This document shows positions 14,053-22,345 of a DNA stretch of 34,240 bases, one piece after another. Each line of letters begins with the position of its first letter. Within the stretch, counting starts at the first letter, position 1. The stretch is from a virus. The position numbers and the translations under genes were made by a program. Under the pieces are notes generated by a model. The model saw only the letters and a program-made list of their open reading frames with translations, searched no databases and had not been told where the DNA came from. The stretch spans positions 1-34,240 of IMG/VR virus record IMGVR_UViG_3300047548_001253; one strand, given 5' to 3'.

Positions 14053-16143
14053 ATGGCAAACAGATACTGGGTCGGCGGCACAGGAACGTGGAACGCCTCC
14101 TCTACAACCAACTGGTCAGCAACGTCCGGCGGCGCAGGAGGCGCGTCAGTCCCCACTACAGCCGATGATGTCTTTTTTAACGCTAGTTCTGGCGGGGGTA
14201 CTGTCACAATTTCTTCAGGCACGGCCAAGTCTGTTACCTGCACAGGGTATACGGGGACTATGGCAGCCACATCTTTGACTGTTGCCGGCAGTTTCATTCT
14301 CGCCTCAACTATGTCCGGGTTCACTATGGGCACCGTGACCATTACGGGCACAGGAACTCTCACATTGGCAGGTGAAGGGGCTTCTACCAGCTCTGGAACA
14401 ATTAACATAAATGCGCCGGGCGGCACTGTTACGTTGGGAGGAGATTTTGTACTTCGCAACGCCGGGAATGACACAGGTACTTTGCAAGTAACAGCAGGCA
14501 CCTTCAATACCGGCGCTAACTACGCTGTTACTGCGCCGTTCTTCAACGCAGGTGGGTCCGGCACAAAGTCGCTTATTTTTAATGCGTCGACCCTCACAGT
14601 AGGTGGTCAACAAGGCTCAGCAGCAGCAATTTTTGACAGTTTTACCGTCGGCCCAAACACGACTGTTACCGCTGGCACGTCTTCAATTGTGCTCCGTTTT
14701 GGATACCTCCGGTCTTCGGGGTATACATATAACAGTATTACGTTAAACAACACTACCAACGAATCTGGTATTGTGGGGGGCAACAATACATTTAGTACGG
14801 TAAACATTGCCACCAATAGTGGTGTCGCAATGCAAAATACCCGTTTTGGTGGCGGCACAACCACGACCATCGGCACGTTGGTATGTTCCGGGGGGTCTAT
14901 CATCAACCGGAATTTTTTGCAGTCCGATACCCCCGGGACGGTGGCTACTCTGTCTGTGACTACATGGTCTACGATTGCCAACATTGACTTTGAAGACATC
15001 ACCCTAAACAGTAGTCGGTCAGGCACTAACCTTGGCAACTGCGGCGGGAACACCAATATCACTTTTGCTGCGGCAAAGACTGTCTATTGGAACCTTGCGG
15101 GTACTCAAGATATCTCCGCAGTTGGGTGGGCAACGACGAGCGGAGGCACCCCCGCATTAGCCAATTTCCCATTAGCGCAGGATACCCTTGTATTTAACAA
15201 TTCTGGCGCCGCTGGAACCGTTAATGCGGGGACCGGGACTAATTGGAATTTTGGGACTATAAACCTGTCGGCACGAACCAGTGCAATGACGCTTAATCCA
15301 AGCGGAATGTACGTCTACGGCAACTGGTCAAACGGCTCTGGGGTAACCTTAACAGGTACTTCACCGGTATTTTTTCGGGGTCGGACTGCTGCAACCCTAA
15401 CGTCGTCTGGCAGATCGTTTGGCGTCCCACTGCGCTTTAACAAATCAGCCACGTCGGTGACGCTGCAAGACGCCCTTGCCATAACATTTACGGGCGCTAG
15501 TTTTTACCCGCTTTCTCTATACAGCGGCACGTTCAATTCCAATAACTTTAACGTCACGCTGGCCGCAAGCACCGTCGGCGGTGTAGGCGCCTTGGGGACC
15601 ATTTCTCGCACATTTGCGTTCGGTACTAGTCTGTGGACGATTCCAGCAACTGGCACGTTAGCATGGAACGTACCGACTTCGGGGCTTTCCATTACTGGAA
15701 GCGGCACCATAAGCATGAGCGGGGCGTCTGCAAAAACCTTTGCCGGCGGCGGCGTTAACTACGGGTCGGTGGTGCTCAATCAAGGCGGCGCGGGAACTTT
15801 GACGCTCACTGGCGCAAACACGTTCAGTAACATCACCAATACTTACAGCTCCACGGGCGCAACAACCATTACGTTCCCAGCAAGTACGACAACAACTGTT
15901 AGCAACTTTACCGCAAGCGGTACGTCTGGAAATCTGCTGACTATCAACAGTTCTTCTGCTGGAACAAGGGCAACATTGTCCAAGGCCAGCGGCACCGTGA
16001 ACGTGAGCTATCTGTCTATTCAAGACTCCGCTGCTACTGGCGGTGCGACGTGGAATGCAACAGATTCAACAAATGCGGGCAATAACACCGGCTGGAATTT
16101 TCTAGCCGGAAGTGCCGGTAACTTTTTGCTGTTTTTCATGTAA
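14053..16143 (+). CDS. Large beta-helical tail spike/adhesin-like protein
   Basis: A 696-residue protein with a GAGG site. It opens MANRYWVGGTGTWNASSTTN and later has SVPTTADDVFFNASSGGG, a start known from phage and bacterial surface proteins whose body is a right-handed beta-helix or stacked beta structure. The body is almost all Thr, Ser, Gly, Asn and Ala with regularly spaced V, I, L and F (TVTITGTGTLTLAGEG, GTININAPGGTVTLGG). The last 40 residues (ATGGATWNATDSTNAGNNTG, then WNFLAGS) close the domain as in LamG/ice-binding-like ends. It is more AT-rich than flanking genes, which hints at exchange. Receptor binding is inferred from cluster position; no depolymerase residues can be assigned. 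Confidence 0.75.
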   Translation: MANRYWVGGTGTWNASSTTNWSATSGGAGGASVPTTADDVFFNASSGGGTVTISSGTAKSVTCTGYTGTMAATSLTVAGSFILASTMSGFTMGTVTITGTGTLTLAGEGASTSSGTININAPGGTVTLGGDFVLRNAGNDTGTLQVTAGTFNTGANYAVTAPFFNAGGSGTKSLIFNASTLTVGGQQGSAAAIFDSFTVGPNTTVTAGTSSIVLRFGYLRSSGYTYNSITLNNTTNESGIVGGNNTFSTVNIATNSGVAMQNTRFGGGTTTTIGTLVCSGGSIINRNFLQSDTPGTVATLSVTTWSTIANIDFEDITLNSSRSGTNLGNCGGNTNITFAAAKTVYWNLAGTQDISAVGWATTSGGTPALANFPLAQDTLVFNNSGAAGTVNAGTGTNWNFGTINLSARTSAMTLNPSGMYVYGNWSNGSGVTLTGTSPVFFRGRTAATLTSSGRSFGVPLRFNKSATSVTLQDALAITFTGASFYPLSLYSGTFNSNNFNVTLAASTVGGVGALGTISRTFAFGTSLWTIPATGTLAWNVPTSGLSITGSGTISMSGASAKTFAGGGVNYGSVVLNQGGAGTLTLTGANTFSNITNTYSSTGATTITFPASTTTTVSNFTASGTSGNLLTINSSSAGTRATLSKASGTVNVSYLSIQDSAATGGATWNATDSTNAGNNTGWNFLAGSAGNFLLFFM

Positions 16144-16158
16144 AGCCCGGAGACACAC

Positions 16159-16653
16159 ATGCTTGAACTACTTGGTGGCGGTATTCTGGGCGGGGTCTTT
16201 GGCGGTATCTTCCGTCTGGCCCCGGAGGTGCTCAAGTTTTTTGACAAGAAGAATGAGCGTGAACACGAGCTGAAAATGTTCAGCCGTCAGTGTGAATTGG
16301 AGCAGTTGCGCGGGCAACAGAAGCTGGCTGAGATCGGTGCGCAGCGCGACGCTGCCGTGGATGTAGGGGTCATGGATGCCTTCAACGCAGCTATCCAGCA
16401 GCAGTCGGAGATGGTCAAAGCAGCGGGCGGAAAAGTTGCCGCGCTTAGTGCGTCAGTGCGACCCGTGATGACTTACTACTTGCTGGTAATGTACGGCGCA
16501 GTGAAAGCATGCTTCGTTATTTTGGCCTACCAGAACAACGTGCCTTTTGCTGAAGCGCTGATTAAAAATTGGACTTCTGACGACATGGCGCTGTTGACAG
16601 GCGTGGTTAATTATTGGATGATCGACCGCAGCTTGGCTAAACGGGGTCTGTGA
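16159..16653 (+). CDS. Holin of the GTA three-TM type
   Basis: A 164-residue protein beside the lysozyme. The N-terminus (LLGGGILGGVFGGIFRLAPE) is a Gly-rich membrane-inserting segment, followed by a charged helix (to about residue 75). About residues 97-122 (VRPVMTYYLLVMYGAVKACF and on) form a second hydrophobic helix, and LLTGVVNYWMIDRSLAK (143-159) is the third. The C-terminal [FY]W-x2-DR-[SA]-L motif and the layout match the Holin_3TM family first named from gene transfer agents. It would make lesions in the inner membrane so that the endolysin can reach peptidoglycan. Its stop overlaps the HNH gene start (TGATG). Confidence 0.78.
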   Translation: MLELLGGGILGGVFGGIFRLAPEVLKFFDKKNEREHELKMFSRQCELEQLRGQQKLAEIGAQRDAAVDVGVMDAFNAAIQQQSEMVKAAGGKVAALSASVRPVMTYYLLVMYGAVKACFVILAYQNNVPFAEALIKNWTSDDMALLTGVVNYWMIDRSLAKRGL

Positions 16654-17150
16654 TGGGTAGAGCATTCAATTATGTCCGAGGAACACTGGCGGACAGGTTT
16701 TGGTCAAAGGTTGCGAAGGGCGATCCAAACGCATGCTGGGAATGGCAAGCGTCGCTGGACACCCGGGGATACGGCAATTTTGGTGTTCCACGCAACGATG
16801 GCACAGGCCGGTACATCATGCAGCGCGCGCACCGCATGGCGTGGGAGCTGACAAACGGCCCGCTTATTGGTTCCGTCCAACATCTTTGCCACAAATGCGA
16901 CAACCGCAAATGCGTAAACCCTGCCCACCTCTTTATAGGCAATCCAAAAATCAACATGGCAGACTGCGCCGCTAAAGGTCGGTTTAACGACCGCGCTGGT
17001 GAAAATAATCCCCGTGCCAAGTTGAAAGCTGAAGACGTGCTCGCTATTCGCAGCTCGGCAAAGTCTTTACAAAACTTGGCCAAGCACTACGGAGTGGCTA
17101 AATCTGTAATTTGGGGCGCTCGAACGGGCGTTACGTGGAAGCACGTATGA
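16653..17150 (+). CDS. HNH endonuclease (homing-type), inside the lysis cassette
   Basis: A 165-residue protein. The ATG at 16653 is chosen over the GTG one codon before because it overlaps the holin stop (TGATG). Residues 27-35 (ACWEWQASL) and 76-96 (start QHLCHKCDNRKC, then VNPAHLFIGN) are the HNH_3 pattern: H77, C79, C82, C87, N89 and H92 form the zinc/His-metal site. The C-terminal 45 residues (RAKLKAEDVLAIRSSAKSLQ and on, ending WKHV) form a helix-turn-helix of the kind in NUMOD/HNH homing enzymes. It stands between holin and lysozyme, which normally abut, and is coupled to both. It most likely spreads by homing. Confidence 0.85.
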   Translation: MGRAFNYVRGTLADRFWSKVAKGDPNACWEWQASLDTRGYGNFGVPRNDGTGRYIMQRAHRMAWELTNGPLIGSVQHLCHKCDNRKCVNPAHLFIGNPKINMADCAAKGRFNDRAGENNPRAKLKAEDVLAIRSSAKSLQNLAKHYGVAKSVIWGARTGVTWKHV

Positions 17151-17590
17151 ACCTCGAATTGGCCGCCGAGCTGTGCCGCCGGTTTGAAGGATTCCGGACA
17201 AAGCCGTACCTCTGCCCTGCCGGAATTCCGACAATTGGGTATGGAAGTACCTACTATGCGAATGGCAGAAAAGTGACACTGGCGGATGCACCTGTCGATG
17301 AACCGACAGCCCGGGCACTGCTCATGCATGAGCTGGAGCACACCTACGCCCCGGGAGTCATGCGGCTTTGCCCTGGCCTGGCCACAAATGAGCGGCGGTT
17401 CAACGCCATCGTCGATTTCGCCTACAACCTGGGGGTGGGCCGGTTGCAAACGAGCACGCTGCGTAGGAAAATCAATGCTCAGGACTGGGACGGGGCTAAA
17501 GAGCAATTGATGCTGTGGACCCGTGGTGGCGGCAAGGTGCTGCCCGGCCTGCTCAAACGCCGTCAGGCTGAATGCCTGTTGATGGACTGA
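17147..17590 (+). CDS. Endolysin: GH24 lysozyme (muramidase)
   Basis: A 147-residue T4-type lysozyme that cleaves peptidoglycan between MurNAc and GlcNAc. The start is the ATGA overlap with the HNH stop; an in-frame ATG at 17111 inside the HNH gene is rejected because the family starts near MNLELAAELCRRFEGFR. E14 in RRFEGF is the catalytic Glu. C23 and T29 follow at the usual spacing (E-x8-C-x5-T), so Cys replaces the Asp of T4 lysozyme, as in a subset of phage lysozymes. PTIGYGSTYYANGRKVTLAD and NAIVDFAYNLGVGRLQTSTL are family blocks. There is no signal peptide or SAR helix, so release depends on the holin two genes upstream. Confidence 0.9.
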   Translation: MNLELAAELCRRFEGFRTKPYLCPAGIPTIGYGSTYYANGRKVTLADAPVDEPTARALLMHELEHTYAPGVMRLCPGLATNERRFNAIVDFAYNLGVGRLQTSTLRRKINAQDWDGAKEQLMLWTRGGGKVLPGLLKRRQAECLLMD

Positions 17591-17592
17591 AG

Positions 17593-19656
17593 ATGCCACT
17601 ACAAAAGATCTTGTTCAAGCCTGGGGTGAACCGGGAAAACACTCGATATACCACCGAAGGCGGATGGTATGAGTGCAATAAGATTCGTTTTCGTCAGGGC
17701 ACTCCTGAAAGCATTGGGGGCTGGCAGCGTATTTCTGGCTACACCTATGAAGGCGTTTGTCGTTCCCTGTGGAACTGGATCACGTTGGGCGGCCTGAATC
17801 TGCTGGGCGTCGGAACAAACCTGAAGTTCTACATTGAACGCGGGGGTTTTTACAACGACGTCACCCCGATTCGCGCCACCACGACTCTGGGCACCGATCC
17901 TTTCACGGCAAATGGCACCACCACTGTGACCGTGACAGCCCCGAGTCATGGCTGCGTGAATGGGGATTTTGTGACGTTCAGCGGAGCCACAGGCACGTAC
18001 GCGGCAGTGCTCAACAATGAGTATCAGATCACCCTCATCAACGCCAACGCATACAGCATTACTACGGCGTCAGCGCTTGCAGCGGGCAGTTATGGGGGAT
18101 CCTCTGTTTCTGCCGCGTATCAAGTCAACGTAGGCCCGGCTAATGCTGTTCCTTTGGGAGGCTGGGGCGGAGGCTCCTGGGGAACAGGGTCCTGGGGATT
18201 TGGAAGTGTTTCTCTGACCACATTGCGCTTGTGGAACCAGGTCAATTACGGGGAGGACCTTCTTTTCAGCCCCCGTGGGGGAGGTCTGTACTACTGGGAT
18301 GCTACCAGTGGGTTGACTTCTCGAGGCGTGTTGTTGAACAGCCTGGGGGGAACAGCCACGATTACGATTGCCTCTCCGGCAGTTGTCACCTCGACTGTAG
18401 GATACACAGAAGGTGCAGCAATTAAGTTCAGCACCACGGGCGCACTGCCGACGGGCATTACCGCTGGCACAACGTACTACGTCTACAACGTCGAGGGTTT
18501 GACTTTCCAACTGCTCACCGCCGCGGGCGCTGTCGTAAATACTTCCGGATCGCAGTCTGGGGTGCACACCATTACTCCGGTCGATATCCCAACGACCCTG
18601 AACACCTTCACCGTCTCCGATACGTCCAGATTCATTTTGGCGATGGGATGCAACGATTACGGATCGGCCGCTATCGATCCGATGTTGATCCGCTGGTCTA
18701 ATCAGGACGATCCGTACAACTGGACTCCGGACACAACAAACCAGGCGGGCAGCATTCGCCTGTCTCATGGCTCAGAAATCATTACCAGCGTGCAAACTCG
18801 TCAAGAAATTGTCGTGTTCACGGATGCGTCGGCCTATTCGCTCCAGTACGTAGGGCCCCCGTATGTATGGTCTTCTCAGCTGTTGGGTGACAACATTTCC
18901 ATTGCTTCCCCAAATGCAGCGGCTGTCGCATCTGGCGTCGTGTATTGGATGGGCGTGGACAAGTTTTATGCGTATGACGGTCGAGTGCAAACCCTTAACT
19001 GCGATTTGCGCCGGTACATATTTCAGGACTTCAATAAAGAACAGGCGCAGCAGGTTTTCTGCGGCACCAACGAAGGCTTTAATGAGGTCTGGTGGTTCTA
19101 TTGTTCCTCAGGATCGTCTAACGTCGACCGGTATGTTGTCTACAACTACCTAGAGCAAATCTGGTACTACGGCACGATGGGCAGAACTGCGTGGCTGGAT
19201 TCTGGACTTCGGGCATACCCAATGGCGGCCACCTACAGCTACAACATTGTCAATCATGAAGAAGGCCTGAATGACAATGAGACGGGTACTCCAGCCGCGA
19301 TCTACTCCTACATCTCTTCCTCTGAATTTGATATCGGAGATGGTCACAATTTTGGGTTTGTTTGGCGCGTGCTGCCTGACTTGACGTTTGAAAATTCGAC
19401 AAACGATAACAACACCCCTCCGCAGGCCACGATGACGTTGTACGGGCTGTACAACTCGGGCTCTGGTGTGGTGGACAGTGCAGGCCAAGCCGTGCTCAAA
19501 GGCAATTCGTACACCATCACCGAAGGCTTTACTGGGCAGATTTATACCCGCATGCGCGGGCGCCAGATGATCTTCAAGATGGAATCGCAGCAGCTCAACA
19601 CAGCGTGGCAATTAGGTGCGCCTCGGATTGATATTCGCCAGGATGGTCGCCGATGA
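17593..19656 (+). CDS. Tail hub/nozzle protein (P22 gp10 / T7 gp12-like) with inserted domains
   Basis: A 687-residue protein. The family start MPLQKILFKPGVNRENTRYT, then EGGWYECNKIRFRQGTPE and IGGWQRISGY, fixes the ATG at 17593; an in-frame ATG at 17572 would overlap the lysozyme. The core (residues about 340-600) has the beta-propeller-like strands of a short-tail hub, with QTRQEIVVFTDASAYSLQYV and VVYWMGVDKFYAYDGRVQTL. Two beta modules interrupt the N-terminal half, at about residues 96-180 and 250-330, the second ending GVHTITP. A GGWGGGSWGTGSWGFGS stretch lies between them, at about 189-205. It likely forms the nozzle below the adaptor rings. It overlaps the next gene by four bases (ATGA). 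Confidence 0.8.
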   Translation: MPLQKILFKPGVNRENTRYTTEGGWYECNKIRFRQGTPESIGGWQRISGYTYEGVCRSLWNWITLGGLNLLGVGTNLKFYIERGGFYNDVTPIRATTTLGTDPFTANGTTTVTVTAPSHGCVNGDFVTFSGATGTYAAVLNNEYQITLINANAYSITTASALAAGSYGGSSVSAAYQVNVGPANAVPLGGWGGGSWGTGSWGFGSVSLTTLRLWNQVNYGEDLLFSPRGGGLYYWDATSGLTSRGVLLNSLGGTATITIASPAVVTSTVGYTEGAAIKFSTTGALPTGITAGTTYYVYNVEGLTFQLLTAAGAVVNTSGSQSGVHTITPVDIPTTLNTFTVSDTSRFILAMGCNDYGSAAIDPMLIRWSNQDDPYNWTPDTTNQAGSIRLSHGSEIITSVQTRQEIVVFTDASAYSLQYVGPPYVWSSQLLGDNISIASPNAAAVASGVVYWMGVDKFYAYDGRVQTLNCDLRRYIFQDFNKEQAQQVFCGTNEGFNEVWWFYCSSGSSNVDRYVVYNYLEQIWYYGTMGRTAWLDSGLRAYPMAATYSYNIVNHEEGLNDNETGTPAAIYSYISSSEFDIGDGHNFGFVWRVLPDLTFENSTNDNNTPPQATMTLYGLYNSGSGVVDSAGQAVLKGNSYTITEGFTGQIYTRMRGRQMIFKMESQQLNTAWQLGAPRIDIRQDGRR

Positions 19657-20318
19657 GCGATATCCTTCAAAATCCTCCTCCGCCAAACCTGCCGCTTGCG
19701 CCGCAGGAGTACGAGCGTCGGTATCTTGATCAGCACTCCAACGTGTTGCGGCTGTACTTTAGCCGCCTGCAAAATGCCCTGGCTGCGCTGTTTGGCCCAC
19801 TGGGTGGAAAGTATCTGAACACCCCTGCCGCGGCGATCCAGCGAACAACCAATGTCACATTTGCATCCAACACCGCGACGCAGGTCACCTTTAATCAAAA
19901 CGATTACCTGAATGGTTGCTTGAATGATGGGACGGACGGCATCATTGTCCAGCAGTCCGCTTGGTACAACTTCCAATACAGCATCCAGTTTGTCAACACG
20001 GATGCCCAAGCACACAACGCGTGGGTATGGCTGCGAGTCAATGGGGCGGACTTGGCTGCGACAGGCAGCAAATTTGATGTCCCGTCAAAACACGGATCGA
20101 GCGACGGGTATTTGATCGCGGCATGTAATTTCTACGTCAGGCTTGAGCGGGGAGACTCTGTTTCTTTGTACGTCGCTGTGGCGCAAGCCTACAACGCTGG
20201 CACGTCAACCCCGGGCGTGTATCTTGAGGCATATGGGGCGCAGACCAGCCCCTTTCCTATGCCTGCGATCCCCTCTGCGGTAGTTACTTTGACGTTTGTC
20301 TCGTCGCTGCCAACATGA
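19653..20318 (+). CDS. Jelly-roll-like virion protein (short fibre/appendage candidate)
   Basis: A 221-residue protein coupled by ATGA to the tail hub. The start MSDILQNPPPPNLPLAPQEY, then ERRYLDQHSNVLRLYFSRLQ, is a conserved helix that likely anchors it to the tail. From residue about 60 the sequence alternates strands in the order of a C1q/TNF-type jelly roll: IIVQQSAWYNFQYSIQFVNT, AHNAWVWLRVNGADLAATGS, GYLIAACNFYVRLERGDSVS and LYVAVAQAYNAGTST. The C-terminus is SAVVTLTFVSSLPT. Homologues often sit next to gp10-like genes in aquatic podophages. Receptor or tail-tip function is likely but not shown. Confidence 0.75.
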   Translation: MSDILQNPPPPNLPLAPQEYERRYLDQHSNVLRLYFSRLQNALAALFGPLGGKYLNTPAAAIQRTTNVTFASNTATQVTFNQNDYLNGCLNDGTDGIIVQQSAWYNFQYSIQFVNTDAQAHNAWVWLRVNGADLAATGSKFDVPSKHGSSDGYLIAACNFYVRLERGDSVSLYVAVAQAYNAGTSTPGVYLEAYGAQTSPFPMPAIPSAVVTLTFVSSLPT

Positions 20319-20324
20319 TACGAT
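20296..20324 (+). promoter_or_regulatory. Candidate promoter before the internal virion genes
   Basis: TTGTCT (20296-20301), a 17-base spacer and TACGAT (20319-20324) directly preceded by TGA give an extended -10 type promoter. The -10 box lies at the stop codon of the preceding gene, in the 47-base gap before 20366. The match is moderate (4/6 and 4/6) and unconfirmed. Confidence 0.35.
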
Positions 20325-20365
20325 TTCACCACTTTTACCTGCTGGCCACAGCGTAAGGAAACAAC

Positions 20366-22342
20366 ATGGCAACTGAACAAATGGGCATGCCTGCTGCAGC
20401 CCCCTCTCCGGAGGAGATGGCGGTCTTTGACCAGATGCGTCAAACCGTCTCTCCCAAGGAATTTTCCGATGAGATGCTGGCAGGGGCCGCACAGGTCGAT
20501 CCTCAAGCTGTGGATGAGTTCAAAAGAGAGCTCGAAGGCCTGGATATTCCCCCAGAAGTTTTGGATGCGCTCAACGATGTTGTTGACGAAATCCTGGCCA
20601 AGCCTGAGCAGTACGAAGAGCTGCGCCAACAGTACATGGGCATGGGCCTACCGGAAGACATCCTGCCCGAGCAGTTCGACCCCCATTTCTTTGCTGCGTT
20701 GAACATGGCGATCGATCAAATGATCGCGGCTCCCGCAGGTCCTCAGGCATTCGCCCAGGGCGGCATTGCCGAACTCAAGCCGATTGCCAAGGCAATTGCC
20801 AGCTATGGCCGCAACGGTGACACCATGCTGGCCCACATCACCCCTGCCGAAGCTCGCATGCTCCGCCGCCGGGGGGGCTCTGGCACTATCAACCCTGATA
20901 CGGGGCTGCCTGAGTTTTCTTGGCTTTCTAAGGGGTTGCGCAGCATAGGCAGGGGTGTATCAAGGGCCTTTAAGTCTGTTGGCAATGCCGTCAAGAAGTT
21001 TGTCGGCAGCACCGTGGGGCGCCTTATTACGACCGTGGCTCTTGGCTTCTTCCTTGGCCCGGCAGCGGCCAGCATGCTGGGTGTGTCTTCTGCCGCAGGC
21101 GTAGCGGCTGTCTCTGGTTTTGTGGGCTCTGCAGGCTCTACTCTTCTTGGTGGCGGCAGCATTCGCGACGCACTCAAGGCGGGCGCCGTTGGCGGCCTGA
21201 CCGCCGGTGTTGGCGCAGGCGTCATGGGCGGAACCTCTGCTCTCCAGGCAGGTAGCTATACCGGCCCGACTACGATCGGCGGCCAGTGGGATCGCGTAGC
21301 AAACATGCTCAGCCCTGCGCCTGGGGGAACCCCATCGCTGGCACAGGCGCCGACAGGAACGGCACCTGCCCCGGACATGGCTACGGCCACGGGGGCACCC
21401 TCGCCGTTGTCCCCAGAGTCGGCCATGACAAAGGCTGCCTCGTTGCCCACTGATGGGGCTGCGGCACCTTTTGATGCCACGGCTGCCCAAGGGTCCTTGG
21501 CCAAAACGGTCACGCCCCCGTCGAGCTCTTTGCTGGATACTGCCAAGGATTTTTACAGCAAGAACATTTCTCCCTCGGGCATCCAACAGGCCGGGACCCA
21601 GAGTGCCCTCGACGCAGTGAAGGCCCAGTTCCCGGGGGTCACTACCGAACAGATCATCAACGCTCCTGCTGGATCCGTGTTGGCCAAGGCTTATTCTGCG
21701 GCCACCCCGGGCATCTTATCCACCTACGGTCCCGCAGTTGGCGCAGGCCTGGGCATCATGGGCCTGGCCGGAGGGTTTAACGCTAAGCCGCTTCCTTCTT
21801 CGGCGCTTGCGGATGAGTTGAAGGCCCGAGACGCTAGATGGGGCAACATTACTGACAACCCTTCTCAGTACTATGTTCAAAATCTCCCTGGCGTGGTGTA
21901 TGACGAAAAGGGTGCAATTATTGGGTCTAAGCCCTGGTCCCCGACCGCCACACTGGCAGATGTGCAAGTGCCTTCTACCCAGGGGGGCATCGGAGGCCTG
22001 TCGCCGCTCCCCTCGTATGCACCTCCGCCTGACGCCTTGGGGTATACGCCACGGGTACAGCAGCCCTACAACACGGCGTCCATGTACACCAATCTAATGC
22101 CTCGTTACGCTGCGGATGGAGGCCTTGCCTCTTTAGCCCAGGGCGGGTATCCTCGGCGTACTGGACAGATCAGCGGCCCTGGAACCGAGACCTCGGACTC
22201 CATCCCTGCAATGCTCTCCGACGGCGAGTTTGTCATGACCGCAAAAGCAGTCAAAGGTGCAGGCAACGGCAGCCGTAGGGCAGGAGCGAAGAAAATGTAC
22301 GCTCTGATGCATCAACTTGAGCGTAATGCCGCACGGGGATAA
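20366..22342 (+). CDS. Internal virion / ejection-type protein 1
   Basis: A 658-residue protein opening a trio of large consecutive genes that take the position of T7 gp14-15-16. It starts with an acidic helical part (residues 1-125), then FAQGGIAEL and GDTMLAHITPAEARMLRRRG. A hydrophobic Gly/Ala-rich segment follows at about 215-290 (TVGRLITTVALGFFLGPAAA, later GVAAVSGFVGS) that could enter a membrane. A Pro/Thr/Ala-rich linker comes next. The C-terminus has DGGLASLAQGGYPRRTGQIS, then GPGTETSDSIPAMLSDGEFV and a basic helix (GAKKMYALMHQLE). The TSDSIPA-LSDGEFV element is also known from tape measure proteins. It probably forms part of the trans-envelope DNA conduit. No lytic enzyme motif is seen. 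Confidence 0.7.
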   Translation: MATEQMGMPAAAPSPEEMAVFDQMRQTVSPKEFSDEMLAGAAQVDPQAVDEFKRELEGLDIPPEVLDALNDVVDEILAKPEQYEELRQQYMGMGLPEDILPEQFDPHFFAALNMAIDQMIAAPAGPQAFAQGGIAELKPIAKAIASYGRNGDTMLAHITPAEARMLRRRGGSGTINPDTGLPEFSWLSKGLRSIGRGVSRAFKSVGNAVKKFVGSTVGRLITTVALGFFLGPAAASMLGVSSAAGVAAVSGFVGSAGSTLLGGGSIRDALKAGAVGGLTAGVGAGVMGGTSALQAGSYTGPTTIGGQWDRVANMLSPAPGGTPSLAQAPTGTAPAPDMATATGAPSPLSPESAMTKAASLPTDGAAAPFDATAAQGSLAKTVTPPSSSLLDTAKDFYSKNISPSGIQQAGTQSALDAVKAQFPGVTTEQIINAPAGSVLAKAYSAATPGILSTYGPAVGAGLGIMGLAGGFNAKPLPSSALADELKARDARWGNITDNPSQYYVQNLPGVVYDEKGAIIGSKPWSPTATLADVQVPSTQGGIGGLSPLPSYAPPPDALGYTPRVQQPYNTASMYTNLMPRYAADGGLASLAQGGYPRRTGQISGPGTETSDSIPAMLSDGEFVMTAKAVKGAGNGSRRAGAKKMYALMHQLERNAARG

Positions 22343-22345
22343 GAA

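Noticed and set aside
17572-17592. Upstream start for the tail hub protein
   Set aside because: It would overlap the lysozyme and add residues not seen in the family start; MPLQKI at 17593 matches the usual N-terminus.
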